Shown here in pieces: positions 31,907-44,700 of a stretch of DNA of 64,000 nt. The notes below the pieces were generated by a model, which made no database searches, was not told the origin of the DNA, and saw only the letters and a program-made list of their open reading frames with translations. Source of the stretch: Eutypa lata (Eukaryota; Ascomycota; Sordariomycetes; Xylariales; Diatrypaceae); contig JAKULF010000002.1 in assembly GCA_022661535.1 (NCBI GenBank), positions 62,001 to 126,000 on the forward strand, read 5' to 3'. The translations under genes were made by a program, and so were the position numbers. Position 1 is the first letter of the stretch. Every line of letters starts with the position of its first letter.

Positions 31907-33408
31907 TGTTACGATTTAGCCTTATATGATAGATACCGTAAAACTACCCCTTAACATGTAGTTAGTCGACGAGCGACGGTCCAGCAAAGGCTTTGAGTCC
32001 TTATGGTCGCATAGCGGGAGCGAATCGTGACAATTATCAAAACATATGTTCAGTGAAAAGGTAGTGCTTTTCTTAGGAAAGAAGAGAAAACACCCGTTTC
32101 TTAACTGGTTTCGCAATAAATATAAAGTTGAAGCAAGATTAAACTTAAGGCTGCTACAATCGTTGCGTGTGAGATGTAAGCGAGCCTGAGAAGCTTAGGT
32201 CCCGTTTACTATAGCCATTGTAATATATACATAAAGTTGCCGTTAAAACGCATCTCGCGTAGGATCTTGTCGAAGACTTCGCTAAAGGTTCGTCTAACTA
32301 CGGGCTTATGTGGAGTTGAGTGAATAGTTAAATGAAGCTCTTTTGCTGGGCCAGGGCCGCCACTTATGGCCAAGGGTTGCTACATATAGAATAATGGTGG
32401 GGACCACGCGGAAGTGGACATATCCAGTTCGTTGATCGGGAGGCAGGGAGGCTGTCTTGGCTGTCTGGAATCCTTCCTCCCGGGCTTTGATCTTATTCGC
32501 CATGCTCTAATGCAATTATCGTGATGCGACTGTTGTTTATGTAGGATTCTATGCAGCAACTATCCGTGCATCCTATTTCCGGGAGCAGTCTCGCCTGCTC
32601 TTGCCTGCCTAGCCCAGCGCCCAGTTGCCTAAGTAACTTGCAGTGCATCCCTCATTACGAACATAGCACATAAAACACAGGTTTCTGAAGAAGAGATGAA
32701 CATCTTCACTTGCCGCATATGGCTGACCCGTTTTCATGCGCGGCAGATTGGCAGATTGCGAGATCGAAACAAAAGCTGCTAGGCACCCATGTGGTTTTAT
32801 CGGCAAACATACATACATATGAGGGGGGGCCCATGAGTTTAGTGGTAGATGGTCTTGCCTATAGGAGTAAGGAGGGGGGTCTCGAATGCAAAGGTTATAA
32901 CTGCATACGGACAAAATTCAATGTCTCTCCCCCACATGAGCTAACGGGCCAACAGGCTAGCCACGCAGCCAACAACGATTACTGGCAGGATGGCACGCAG
33001 GGATGTTCGGTAACAAAGTCTCCGGGACCTCGCTTACACTAGCGGATCGCCCCTCGCTTACAATATTCCTGTGCTAAACATGATGTTAGGACTTCAAGCC
33101 AACGTTAGACATGCGAACTGCATACATACACGCGCAATCTGGTGACCTCGATAGGAAGACGGCACTCCTGGCAAATTTCATTCATCATACTTCGTATTCA
33201 TGTCAGAGTTCGACTGCGTAGTCGGGTAGCCGATTTGCTTGCTATAGTCTTCTATGCCAAGCACGCTTTCCTACATACGTACCGTTACGTTTACCGAGCG
33301 GCTACCTACGAAGTACATGTAATAAACCCACATATCCAATCTACTTACTAAAACGAAAGAGGAAGTACCGTGTTAGTTTAAGTTTTCTAGAACTCCCCAA
33401 GTACAAGG
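31907..33408. other. AT-rich intergenic region
   Basis: Promoter side of the ABCG gene. ORFs at 32306-33351 are unsupported by motifs or splice structure. Confidence 0.45.
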
Positions 33409-33410
33409 TA

Positions 33411-33650
33411 GGCAGGGATTATTTTTAATAGCGTGTGAATTATCACGGGCCATATGGCAAGGGCAAAAGCTATGGATTGATTGGTTAATTTTGTAAAAGG
33501 TGGGCCACCGTTCAACTTCACGCCTTGAGCCTACTGTCCCGATGCCTAGAACTTAGTAACTTAATGCCCTAAGCTTCAGGGCTTTAGGGCTTAGAATGCC
33601 CTGAAGCATAAACTGGGGCATTTCACACGCTATTAAAAATAATCCCTGCC
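33411..33650. mobile_element. 240-bp MITE with perfect 29-bp terminal inverted repeats
   Basis: The left arm 33411-33439 and right arm 33622-33650 are exact reverse complements over 29 bases, beginning GGCAGGGATTATTTTTAATA. Both ends are flanked by TA (33409-33410 and 33651-33652), the target duplication made by Tc1/mariner-type transposases. The interior has no ORF, only short palindromic GCCCTAAGC/GCCCTGAAGC-like words. A non-autonomous element dependent on a mariner-family transposase elsewhere is the natural reading. Perfect arms imply recent insertion or little mutation since. Confidence 0.85.
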
Positions 33651-33652
33651 TA

Positions 33653-35016
33653 TTGTAGTTAGTGTATTCCAGGTTATTCAAAGCATCCAGCCGAGGTATG
33701 TGACAGAAACACCTAGAGGTAGGTTCATAGTTGATGGTATCATATTGATAACCCTTCAAATACCATTAACAACACCATGACAGTATTGGTCGTTCTGTTA
33801 CCCAACTTTCCAGCCTATCACAGTATACAAAGCACATTAACTAGGGATGTCCATCGCTTTGAGTTGTCTTGTTATGCAAAGCCATCCAGAGAGTAGCACT
33901 CTTAACATGTCAAAATCAACTAACATAGATCCCAAGGATTCCAATGGAAATGGCATCGTTGCTTCGGGTAAATATTCTAGCTATACAACCGTGTATGCTT
34001 TCACTTGAAGGCTCACATCTCTAGAGACGACACGAAGCGGTTAACCAGTCAGGGGTATATCAGAGCAAACGTCTGCAAGGGACAGTTCTGGGTTGGGTAT
34101 CCACTGACTTAAACATACCGATTTAGAACGAATAGCCTTGGCTAAGTGTACTTTCAACCGTAGTCCTGAAAGACTCAAGCTTCTAGATCCGTGTGCCATG
34201 ATAAGTAGGATATCACACCTTTTTGGTGCTTTCCAGGACGACCTTAATACGAACAAGGTCCTGGTACTGCTGAGTCGAGCCGCGTTCAACACTACTTTTG
34301 GTCAGGATTACAACTAGGTCTTCCATATGCATTGGATACAACGACAAATCCATGTATACTGCATTTAATTAGCATTGGTCCAGGAAGCAGTATTCTAAAT
34401 GGAAGAATAGGGGCTAAGATAGGGGTAGCATCTCTCACTAAAACATGGTCTGTGCGCAAATCCATTGCTCTTGCCATACTCAACACTGTTACCATTTATA
34501 ATGTGACTCGGGAATCCTCATTTACTTAAGTAGATATCATTGACTCGAAAAAGGGAATCTCAAGGTCCATTGTAGATCTCCCGCGTAAATGGATACTTCT
34601 CTCGTATGTCAATCGATGCTCTACTTTTCAGTCCTAATTACTATTATACTCTAGCAAAAGCCTATTGCTTGATGCTTAATATTATACCAATGGCCTTTAT
34701 AAGCCTACATAAGTGCTACACTATTTATACGTAGAGATATCACCAAGCTTCCCTATATGTCGGGTAAATGCCTGGATCATTGCTAACCTGCATTAGTATT
34801 GCATGAGGCCGAATGCGACATGCCTCATGCACAGCCCGCCAGGTTGCCTCACTACCCTCATTGTAATGAGAGGTAGCTACATAGCTACCCATCTCACGGG
34901 CGAATCATTCTGCTCATCGGGCTTTGACTGTTAATTGGAGAGCTATTAATAAGTTCTCACCACATACGGGCATCTCTGGCATCCATGTACTTGCACCGGG
35001 CAATCTCCACTGAACT
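33653..35016. other. AT-rich region upstream of the HET gene
   Basis: No convincing gene; short ORFs at 34041-34529 lack motifs. The last 200 bases carry short palindromes (for example near 34860-34890) and lead into the HET gene start. Confidence 0.45.
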
Positions 35017-37911
35017 ATGGCTAAAAACTGGCACAACAATGGTTGCAAGGTTCCTGACATATCCATCTACGATGGCATGCCCTCATGTCAAAACTGTGGC
35101 GCCTTGTTCTTCGATGGGGAAGCAAATCACGAGCCAATAGAACGGCTGGCATTTGAGGCCGCTCTAGAAGGCAATTATGAGGATAACCTCTGCTGGCCAT
35201 CCTCGGTAGCCTATTTAACAAGTCCTCTGAATGAGCTGCGTGATGATAGTCTAAGGGAACATCGCCCGCGTCATCACATGGCAGATTTCTCCAAGAATCA
35301 GGTTGCATCGAACATCGAATATGATATCAAACACAAACGGCAGGTCACAATGAATGCACCCGCTTATGGCGATTCTGGATGTTCCCAAGCCGCTCAAGCA
35401 GTAACTGCTCATCATCCATTGCGAAGGAAAGCAATATACCTGCCGTTGAAATCTGATGGTCAAATCCGGCTGCTTCGTCTGAATGGTGGTCGCTATGAGG
35501 ACCCTATCCACTTCGAGCTCGAGAGTGTGTCGCTGTGGCAAGCCCCGGCCTTTGAGGCCTTGTCATACACATGGGCCGATGAGACCGGTGACAGCTCCCG
35601 ATGCTGCAAAGTATTTGTCGGGCGGTGGTGGAACGAGTTTCCCGTCACTAGGAACTGCGAAGCAGCGCTCCGCAGGCTGCGGCCCGAGGTCGGAGACAGA
35701 GTCCTGTGGGTCGACGCGGTCTGCGTCAACCAAGACGACGTCTCCGAGCGCTCAAGGCAGGTCGACCTCATGCGAGACATATACGTCGCCGCCTGGCGCG
35801 TTGTGCTCTACGTCGGTGAGCCCACCGAAGACAGCCACATTGCCCTGTCCCTTGTCAGCCATGCAAATACGGAAGGCCCGAGCTTTCAAGATGACCTCCT
35901 TGATACCGAGAAGGCAAGCCTCACACACATGTTCAGCCAGCCGTACTTTTCTCGGATGTGGGCCATTCAGGAGGTCATCCTCGCAAAGTCCATCAGCCTC
36001 GTTTGCGGCGCCACCTCCGTCCCCTCTTCGAGGATAGACCGTCAACTACGACGAATTGCGGAGCTAGGATACGGACCAAGCTGGCTCAGGTTCGCCCAGG
36101 ATAATCATGGCGTGCCCGAGGACGATTTACTCCCTCTCCTCGTGCGGACCCGGCTAAGCATGTGCTCCGACCCGAGGGACAAGGTGTTCGGGCTTTTGGG
36201 ATTGATCCGGTATGCCTCGATCGCGGGGCTCACGCCAGACTATTCGCTCTCTGTTCGACAAGTCTATACTGGGATCGCCAGTTTCATCATTCTTAATCAG
36301 GGAAGGGTAGATATACTGCGCCACTCGGGCCGGTGTTCCCAAGACGACGGCGAGGAACGGTGGGGCCTGCCATCTTGGGTTCCAGACTGGAGTCGGCCGC
36401 CCCCTGATATAACTGTAGGTCAAGTTGCTCGTCGGCTTCTTAAGTACATGAAGGAAGATCTTTTAGGTGGAGACGACGTCAGGTGCTATCTGGAAACCTC
36501 TCCGGCAGACGAAGACGACATCGCAGTACCCGCCGACGAGGACAATATGGAAGTGGACATAAAGTCTGGAACGTTACATATGACGGGCACCAAACTCTGC
36601 GACTTTTGTTCAGGCTCCAGGGTCAGGTTTGCCTTAGGCCACTGCGTCCTTGTCAAGGCCGGAGACGATGCGTTTGTCAGGACTGCGGCAGATATCATCT
36701 TGCCAAAACCTGTCAAGCCAGATCAATTGTGTCTCTTTATCCCCTCTGGCTGGGATTGCCCTGTCATCCTGGAAAAAACTGAAAGTCTAGGAAAGTATCG
36801 ATTTGTGGGAGAATGCGCGGTGGTCTTTTCGGTCGACAACGAGCGCGCAACGATTCCCTCACCCCATATATCCTTAGCAGCGTTACCACTATCAGAAGAT
36901 GAAATCAAATTTCTAAGGGGATTGGAAAACATACTGGTGCGAAGCATATGGTTTCCTAGTGCAACATTGGATACAGAATACATCAACCACACTCTCTGGG
37001 GTGACCACCGAACATATGCTATGATCCGCTTATCGCAACAGGTACCCTACGAAGAAGTGATGCTGTGGGAAATGTGGAAGCAACAACGAGATGAACTTCA
37101 ATGGTTGTGGTCCAGTGTAGAAGGGCTCCAGCAGCTTGCGGCTGAAATTAGGAATCTGGCAGTTTGGAAAGATTGGCGCGAACACGAGATGGCATCGGTA
37201 GGGTCATCCTTGAATGCGTGGAATATCGATAAGTTCTTGTGGTCGATGCTACCAACCAAAGCACCCACCAGAGGGAATAGGAGGAAAATTCTTTATAGAA
37301 CGAAGTCATCGGATTCGAAGCCTGAATTAGCAAATGGTGCCACTGACGATATCCTCCCCGCTCTTGTTAGTTGGGCGGAAACTACGGAAGACTTGCTGGA
37401 AGCCTTGGACCCTTCTGACAAGGATAGATTAAGTCCCCTCAGGTACCTCCCAGGAACAGGTTCTCGAAGCGAGTGGGGGACAAGATGGAAAGAATGTTCC
37501 AACGCAGTCCACGAATGGACAAACCATCATAAGCCCAGTGAAACAGCTGAGGAATCACCCAAGCCGGGATGGAGAGCCAGGACGTTCCTTGAAATCATGG
37601 GGCGCGCTCTGCTCCAGACCAGCAGTGTTGTGGTTGACACCGGAACAATAACGACCGCATCACCCGAAGACTTGCTGAATCCGGTCGCCGATGTAGAATG
37701 GGCCTGGGACTGGGACAAGTTCGAGGAGAGAATGACGCATAGGCAAATGCTCCTCAGCGATGCAGCCATGCTCCATCGCCACATCCGTTCCTACCTAGGC
37801 AAGTTTCGCAAGAACGCATTGCGTGAGATTGAGATGAAAATGGTCACTCGGGAGATGCTGAAGCCGTTGAACCTCGACTTTGAAGACAAGACCAGAGTGC
37901 AGATTATATAA
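35017..37911 (+). CDS. HET-domain (heterokaryon incompatibility) protein, 964 aa
   Basis: A single-exon ORF. An N-terminal Cys cluster (GCKVPDISIYDGMPSCQNCG; Cys 10, 24, 27) precedes a linker and the HET domain at about residues 179-330: FEALSYTWADE, LWVDAVCVNQDDVSERSRQV, WRVVLYVGEP and FSRMWAIQEVILAK, with the conserved Trp, Asp and Cys positions. Then LSMCSDPRDKVFGLLGL, typical of post-HET regions. The C-terminal 500 residues have no recognised effector domain (no NACHT, WD40 or ankyrin motifs) and include Trp-rich stretches such as EWAWDWDKFEERM. HET proteins trigger programmed cell death when non-self alleles meet in a fused cell. The partner is unknown. Coding is uninterrupted, so the gene looks functional. 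Confidence 0.9.
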   Translation: MAKNWHNNGCKVPDISIYDGMPSCQNCGALFFDGEANHEPIERLAFEAALEGNYEDNLCWPSSVAYLTSPLNELRDDSLREHRPRHHMADFSKNQVASNIEYDIKHKRQVTMNAPAYGDSGCSQAAQAVTAHHPLRRKAIYLPLKSDGQIRLLRLNGGRYEDPIHFELESVSLWQAPAFEALSYTWADETGDSSRCCKVFVGRWWNEFPVTRNCEAALRRLRPEVGDRVLWVDAVCVNQDDVSERSRQVDLMRDIYVAAWRVVLYVGEPTEDSHIALSLVSHANTEGPSFQDDLLDTEKASLTHMFSQPYFSRMWAIQEVILAKSISLVCGATSVPSSRIDRQLRRIAELGYGPSWLRFAQDNHGVPEDDLLPLLVRTRLSMCSDPRDKVFGLLGLIRYASIAGLTPDYSLSVRQVYTGIASFIILNQGRVDILRHSGRCSQDDGEERWGLPSWVPDWSRPPPDITVGQVARRLLKYMKEDLLGGDDVRCYLETSPADEDDIAVPADEDNMEVDIKSGTLHMTGTKLCDFCSGSRVRFALGHCVLVKAGDDAFVRTAADIILPKPVKPDQLCLFIPSGWDCPVILEKTESLGKYRFVGECAVVFSVDNERATIPSPHISLAALPLSEDEIKFLRGLENILVRSIWFPSATLDTEYINHTLWGDHRTYAMIRLSQQVPYEEVMLWEMWKQQRDELQWLWSSVEGLQQLAAEIRNLAVWKDWREHEMASVGSSLNAWNIDKFLWSMLPTKAPTRGNRRKILYRTKSSDSKPELANGATDDILPALVSWAETTEDLLEALDPSDKDRLSPLRYLPGTGSRSEWGTRWKECSNAVHEWTNHHKPSETAEESPKPGWRARTFLEIMGRALLQTSSVVVDTGTITTASPEDLLNPVADVEWAWDWDKFEERMTHRQMLLSDAAMLHRHIRSYLGKFRKNALREIEMKMVTREMLKPLNLDFEDKTRVQII

Positions 37912-39190
37912 AGAAAGCTGTGAAATTACAGAATTAGAACCCCTTTCCAGATTGATTCATGGGAACTCTAGTAAACGAAGACGTGAAGCCGCCGCGGATG
38001 CCCACGACAGTATAATAAGCCCTCTTTTTTTTGTCTTCATGACATAACTACAGGTATGAACGTGCATACGCCTAACCTACTACGACTGCTAATAAGCTCT
38101 ACAGCTTAGATATGTCTAGGTCTGCTCGACGGCCTGCTCGCCGGCGCTACGAAGGTCTACGAAGGTCTGCTTTGCGACGCGGCCCTGAGTGCATATGCTG
38201 CTCTCGACAACCTAACCTGCTTGATGGCGCTCTCTAAACATATCCCTGACCGATGATCTGCTCACACCTATTCGTACCTGAACTGGGTATCGTCGAATTC
38301 GAGCTGCATTGTCGAGTCAAGTAATGGTAGCTGGGTAGCTGGTGGTAGCTTGATAGTAACGGCTTGACGATCTGTTATTTGATAACCTGCTCGACGGAGC
38401 TATTTAGGCTTGTTCGATAATCATTCAATGACTTCTCACCTTGGGGAAGTGCGCCCCTAGACCGCCTGTCCCTCAGCGCGTTTTAGGTATCAGTAAGCAG
38501 TCGTCAAGCCAGGTGTTGTCGAGCTATATGATGAGGTGACGGCGCTTAGATGGAGTCGCCGTCCCGAACAAGTAATTTATTATGCGCAAAGCAATCCGTA
38601 TACGATAATAAGGTAGGTAGTCTTGAGAAAATACGGTATTACACGTACATTGAAAAGGAAAGTTACTTAAAATGATTTACCTCTGTGTTATTTCAATTCG
38701 ACCTAACGTAGAATATCTTGTACGTAATGAAAACCACCCACAGTCCCCGAATGGCTTGGCATTGCTTCGTCTTACGTACGTAGTAGACTGGTAATGATGA
38801 TGTCGATCCCCGTCAGCCCATATGCAGCTTAAGCACGTCACGGAACAAACTCTCAAGAGAGTGCACCATCAATCAGCTTTCAACTTCTATTCTTCACCTC
38901 GCAATTATTATAGAGTAAAAACAATGATCATAATTGGAGGTTTATTTGCGTCATGCTATGCAGAGAAATCAAGTCTATCTCCGCCTCCCCTTCTATCAGA
39001 AATCATTCCATGTCATCACGCATGCCATGCCCTGCCTTGCGCCCGCCATTTCTCATAAAAGCTCCGGCTCCATAATACAACCACGCGCCGTGCCCAATAA
39101 TAATGAAATATCAAACATATGCCCTCAATATCATCATGCAGCCCCGCAGTAACGGATACTTAAATGGAAGAAAAAAGTAGACAAGAGCCC
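37912..39190. other. Intergenic region between HET and allantoinase genes
   Basis: No gene. Imperfect short repeats only, such as CTACGAAGGT twice near 38146-38165 and several TCGATAAT-like words. Confidence 0.45.
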
Positions 39191-40841
39191 TCAGGCGAAT
39201 CTCTTCTCGACGATAGCCTCGCCGACCGGCTTCGCGCACACGAAGGCGCCTCCCGCACTACCATGCTCGTAGATCTTCTGCCCGCGCAGCCACGTCTCCT
39301 TGACGCGACCGGTGAAGCGGTGGCCCTCCCACGGCGAGCAGCGGTTCTTCCAGTGCATGCCGGCCGTGTTGAGGATCCACTCCTCGGCGTCGTCGAAGAC
39401 GCAGATGTCGGCGTCCATGCCGACTTTCAGGGCGCCCTTCCGATGCGACAGCCCGACCTGCTTGGCCGTCGCCGCGCAGCACAGGCGCACCATGTCCACG
39501 ATGCTCGGGCCCTTGTCGCCGCGGCTCTTGGACGACGTGTGCAGGATGGGCAGACCGAGCCCCACGGACGATATGCCGCCCCAGGCCGCGAAGAAGTCGC
39601 CCTGCGACGCTGCTTGTGTCGCCTTCTGCTGTTCGAGCTCGAGCGCCAGGTCCGCCGACATGTCGATACCGGAGTCGGAGTGGTGCATGAGAGGAGCCTC
39701 GATGCTCTGCAGCCGGGGTGGAAGGAGCTTCAGCTCGGGGGTGCAGGGTGAATGGTCCGATACGACGGTCTTGATGCATGAATCGGGTGTGACGAGTTCT
39801 TCCCAGAGTCCATCTTGGTTCAATTGCTCTCGAATCGGCGGGCAGCACTTGTATCTGCAGTCGCCGTCCTCCACGCCCTCGGCCGCTAGGCCGAGGTAGT
39901 GGAAGCAGGTCTCGGCTGTGATATCTATCCCGTCTTGACGCGCAGCCTTCAGAAGAGGTATCGCTTGGGTGGCTGAAAGGTGAACGATGTGCAAATGCAA
40001 GCTTGGTGCTAGATGGGCCAGTGAGACAATCTGGTCGATAGCATATGTCTCAAAGGAGGGCGGGCGGGATTCGAGGAAGGTCCGGTAGGCCTTCAAGTCC
40101 CCATGAGGAGCCAGCGGAGGGTCTGACGCCTGTACGGCGTCACCCACTGAGTCTGCGATGGGTGGGATCATCTCGGCGTGGAACATGAGAGTCGTCGGAG
40201 ACCCGTTCAATGTCTTCATTGCAAGCGCAATGTCATTCGACGAAATTGCAGGGAATTCATCCACCTACATTTCCAGTCAGTATTTCATCCCTAATGGGTC
40301 AGTGAAGGGTGGAGCTTACACCGGACTCGATCAAAAAGCCCTTGAAGCCTCGAACCCCGGCCTCCACAAGAGGAAGTAATTCGTCCGCATTTCCGGGGAT
40401 GACTCCACCATAAAAGCCTACATCAACCCAGCATTGGCCTCGACTAGCAGATAACTTTTCTTTGAAGCCAGCGAGGGTGGTAGTAGGGGGAATGGCATTG
40501 AGCGGCATATCAATGACGGTAGTTACGCCACCCGAGGCGGCAGCCCGGGTACCGGTGTTGAAGCCTTCCCATTCCGACCGGCCGGGCTCATTGAGGTGGA
40601 CATGAGCATCAACTAAGCCCGGAATGAGAAGTTTTGAGCCGTAGTTGACGTATGTCGCGGACGGGGGGAATGAGGTCTTCGGCAGAACTGTGGGGACGAT
40701 GCTGACAATCTTGCCGGTAGCAGGCGAGATAGAGACGGTAGCCGGGGTCAAGATAAGACTATCATCCGGAAGCGTGAGAACTGCCCGTGTGGATGCTAGG
40801 ACCGTGAGCGGTCCGGTGTGAGTGGTAGTGGAGACGGTCAT
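39191..40841 (-). CDS. DAL1: Allantoinase
   Basis: Exons 40841-40320 and 40264-39191 (531 aa), 55-bp intron 40319-40265 (GTAAGC...TAG), phase 0. It hydrolyses allantoin to allantoate in purine breakdown, releasing nitrogen. The amidohydrolase metal centre is complete: His80 and His82 (VDAHVHLNEPG), Lys167 (RGFKGFLIESG, carbamylated bridge), His203 (MFHAEM), His269 (HIVHLSAT) and Asp344 (VVSDHSPC). GGVTTVIDMPLN and WILNTAGMHWKNRCSPWEG are further allantoinase signatures. Length is a little above the yeast enzyme. No other purine-pathway gene lies nearby. GATA sites upstream suggest nitrogen catabolite control. Confidence 0.95.
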
Positions 40842-40851
40842 GATATCTAAC

Positions 40852-41775
40852 GACTTTCAACTCAACTTCGACACGGGATACGATAAGAAGAATCGAGATA
40901 CAATGCTATTTATCTAGCAAAGGAGTGCAATGGTAGGATACTACAAAGAGAGATAAGCAACAATGGAACACTGCTTATCGTAGGCTTGGTGTGTGTAAGG
41001 AATGATAATAAGAAGGAGTGCTTGGGAGGAAGGAGAACAAAGAAGAAATAGCGCAACAAATCAAGGCAATGCCAATGGGGGCTAGGTAATGGAGGATCCG
41101 GATGAAGGGTGTGTCGGAAGAATTCGATACACTCAAACACTGTAGGTAAAACAGCTACCTACTTACGCGATAATAATACCTTACTCTATCACACGCACAA
41201 ACAAGGAGGGGGGCTAAAGCAGAAAGGTCACAAGAGAAGGGAAGTGAATACGAAGAAAACAGATAAAGAGTCGAGAAGCCTATAGTTGCGACCTATCTTA
41301 CTCGCACTATATCCCCCCGTCAGCGAGGAGACGGAGTAAGCAAGCAGCTAACGGGAGACACCCGGCTTCACCGCTGCTGATACTTCATAGAGGAGTCGGG
41401 AATACATTATCGAGGTTATCAAGGGACAAGAACATCCCCTCCACTCTGACTCGACCGAGACGCAAAAGAGTCGGGCGGTGGGTACAATCTAGCAGGTAAG
41501 AAGAGGTCTAGACTACATGTATCTGGACCGCGCGAAGTCCGAAGAGATAAGCTATCTTGACTTATCTATGAAATAGCGTTTCTGTATCACTTGAAAGCTG
41601 GGCAAGCAACCAAAGCTTACAAGGTTTGTTTCGTACTAGTTCCTGGAAGAGAAAGACCCTGAAAAGAACTGGACTGGGGTAGATGCACGTACGATGTAAT
41701 GTTATCGGGGGCATCTGATTTGCCGAGCGATCTCGGAGACTGACGAAGGGTACATGATAAAAATGATAAGTTATC
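40852..41775 (-). promoter_or_regulatory. Cluster of GATA-factor sites upstream of allantoinase
   Basis: GATAAG or its complement CTTATC occurs at 40882, 40952, 40974, 41546, 41561 and 41765, plus GATAA variants near 41004 and 41169 and a near-palindrome TGATAAGTTATCA at 41764-41776. AreA/NIT2-type nitrogen regulators bind paired HGATAR sites in promoters of purine-catabolic genes. Function here is inferred. Confidence 0.6.
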
Positions 41776-44700
41776 AGATCTATGGGCGCTTGACTGCGTT
41801 GAGCGTTAGCTTCGCATAACCGGGAAATGGGACCTGGCAGTGCCACCTTATTGGGTGCTCGACGACACGAATCGGGCGTAAGCGTAGATCTTTTTTTATG
41901 GGTGCATTGCCACCTCACTACTTGATAACTACTCCATGATTTCTCGATAATTTGCTCGATAATTACTCGATCAAAATTGCTTCAACTGCCTTCTGGCTCT
42001 CGGCTGACTCCAAAAACCTGTAATTGTGATGCTCTCTTCTTTTCCGCGTTCGCCCCGCCCGTCAGTCTTACTCCGCTGCATTAGGTACCAATTCAATTAA
42101 TCGCTCACACTGTGAATAATTCAACACATCACGGCAGCACGGAACCTTTTTTTTTTTTTCTTCTCACGATTAGGTACTCCCGACAGATTGTTCTTGTACG
42201 AGTCATCGCCGCAAACTTTTTCAGAAGAAATGGGAGAGGATGATCGGCGGGTGACTGTTGTTGGCATGGCTTTTTTCAAAAGATAAGACTAAGTTTGTTG
42301 CTCGGATAAAACGATATTAATCTGTATCAAAGGGAAAACACACGGAAACTCCGACCTCCCGCACAAACTAGATCATACTAATCCTAGACTTGCAACTAAC
42401 CGAGTGGACAATCCCCCCTAGCGAATAATCCAACCATGATTGAGGAATATTCAACTTTACTACATATTGGTTCCCGGAGATGGTTAAACCGCGCTTAATC
42501 ACGCATTGCGACCACGTGGGGAGACCAACGAAGAGGATCCTCTCAGGATAGATCGAGCTTGAGATGGTGAAGTTTCAGCTTTCAGCGGTGAGCATCACGA
42601 CCGGCTTCCGCCTCCAGCGATATTCACATGCAATTCAGGGATGAACTGGGGGAAAGTCAACTCGTTCCCATACGAGAAAACGCACGACATCAACTGTTAT
42701 TTTGGTCTTGTCTACTCTATTGACGGCTAGCATCCTGACGGCGATGCCTCGAATGGACTGTCCTCTAGAGGCTATTATCAAATTCCGTCTACTCGCCTAC
42801 CACTACTAGGTGTGGTGGGCCACGGTGTTCGCCTGGTTCCGGCCGAGATGGACGCGGTCTCTCTGTGATGTTCGGAAGATTTCATAAAGGTCGTATTCTC
42901 TGAGGGCTCATCCCAGCCGGTCCCGGACCGGAATTACGTTATACATTCGATGCACGAGCCACGCCACCAATATTTGGGGATAGCGCCATTCTGTTAGCAT
43001 CCGGATGAAAAATATCCATTCACATGCCTGTGTGCAGTCAGCTAGCCGGAGGAAGAAGAAAATGTCTTCCTGCAACGTTCTAGAATTGGGGGGGAAGGAG
43101 TCCTCCGACTGGGTGGGGCTTGGAAAGATCGACGAAAAGCCCCTAAAGGGAAAGTAATTACTAATTATTTTGGATTGCGCCACTAGAATATGACAGCAGC
43201 CATGTTACCAGTGTCAAAGTGGATAGCAGCCTCGTTAGGATCGTCATCGGTTAAGCCCACGTTAACGGGGGCATGTTAAGTAGGTATGCATGCACGCAAG
43301 CAAATTTTCACAGCGGATCAATAGGGGCATTTCGCGCATCTGACCAACTGTTGCTGTCCCGTGGCAGCTAGGATCGTGTTATGCTCCCCGGGTATTACTA
43401 CTATTATCTTGAGTCGGTGTTGACGTTTTCGATTCGTTCCGATCCCGTGGTATGTTGCGGCAACTATGAGACTTCGATCCGAGCTCAACTTCGGCCAGTT
43501 CACTTGAAAGATCAGGATAGCACATCACATTATAGTTGAATTGTAGAAAATTATCCACTGCGACTTTGCTGTTCATATTAAGATTGATATTCAAGCTGAA
43601 TAGGGGGGTAGAAGTAATATAGATATACGTATCAGACGGTTTTATCTTTATAATCTCAGTTTTGGGGTGATGTCAAAGAGATGTTATAACTAACTGGTTC
43701 ATTTATATTTTGGCATAGTTTATAGAGTAACAGGTAAAATGAAAATTTGAGCTGTGTTGATCATATTCACAGCTATAGAATCAAGGTGTTCGAAATCTAG
43801 TTCAGTTTATTCCTAACATCAGCATGTCATGTTGATATTGGCCGACCAAGTGTTTGTTCTAGACATTATCATTCATTTCTTTTAAAAAATATCAACATAC
43901 TTGTTTATTTCGTGGCGGTCAACCTAAATTTTGGCCAATGACATTATAGTTCGTTGCCCCTGAATGCTGTATCCGTAGAAACCTACTGAGAGCTTCTCAT
44001 TATCCTGGCTATATGTAAATAGTATATCCTATGCGATGGTAGGATAACCGTTGCATCCAAAACAGGCATTTTTAGATGAGATGTTTATGATCGCCCATAA
44101 ACTTCAACGTCATGCCCCTTTAATCTAGAGGATCCAGGGGATTAAGGGACTCCCGTGGAAGGCTACGCACTCACCAAGAACACCTTCCCGGAACAAAAAT
44201 AGCGGCGTTCCAAGTGAAGCCCCATCGGCACCTTCGAATGTCAGAAGGTTATCCAAAAGGGAGTCAGAACACCGCGCCCGTTAGGCTAGAATTTACTCCA
44301 GATTGGAAAATGGCGTTGACGTAGCATATGGCGCTCGATTAGTGAAGTTGATAGACCAAGATGTCTATATTCGTAAGATTGTCCAGAGTAGAAAAATTTC
44401 CCTCGCTAGTAAACTCTATCACTACGCTTTTCTATCTTGACTCTCTTCCTCTAGCAAAATATGACAAGCTACCTGATCTAAGCTGAAAGTGTGGTGTTGG
44501 AGCCTGGGTTCTCTTCTACCAGTAAGAAGATAGGTGTCACGGCACCGAGGAACCATAGGGTCAAGATAAGTATATTGTTGTTGTACGCAAAAGGAAAGAA
44601 GGAAGTCTAGCTAGGTGGCGCTACGCGTCACTATATATACAGGAATCCGGTATAGGCCCGTGCATTCCACTTAATGCCGTGACAATAGGGGCTAGATGTT

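Noticed and set aside
31922..33351. Several 60-110 aa ORFs between the ABCG gene and the MITE
   Set aside because: No motifs, no splice continuity, AT-rich composition.
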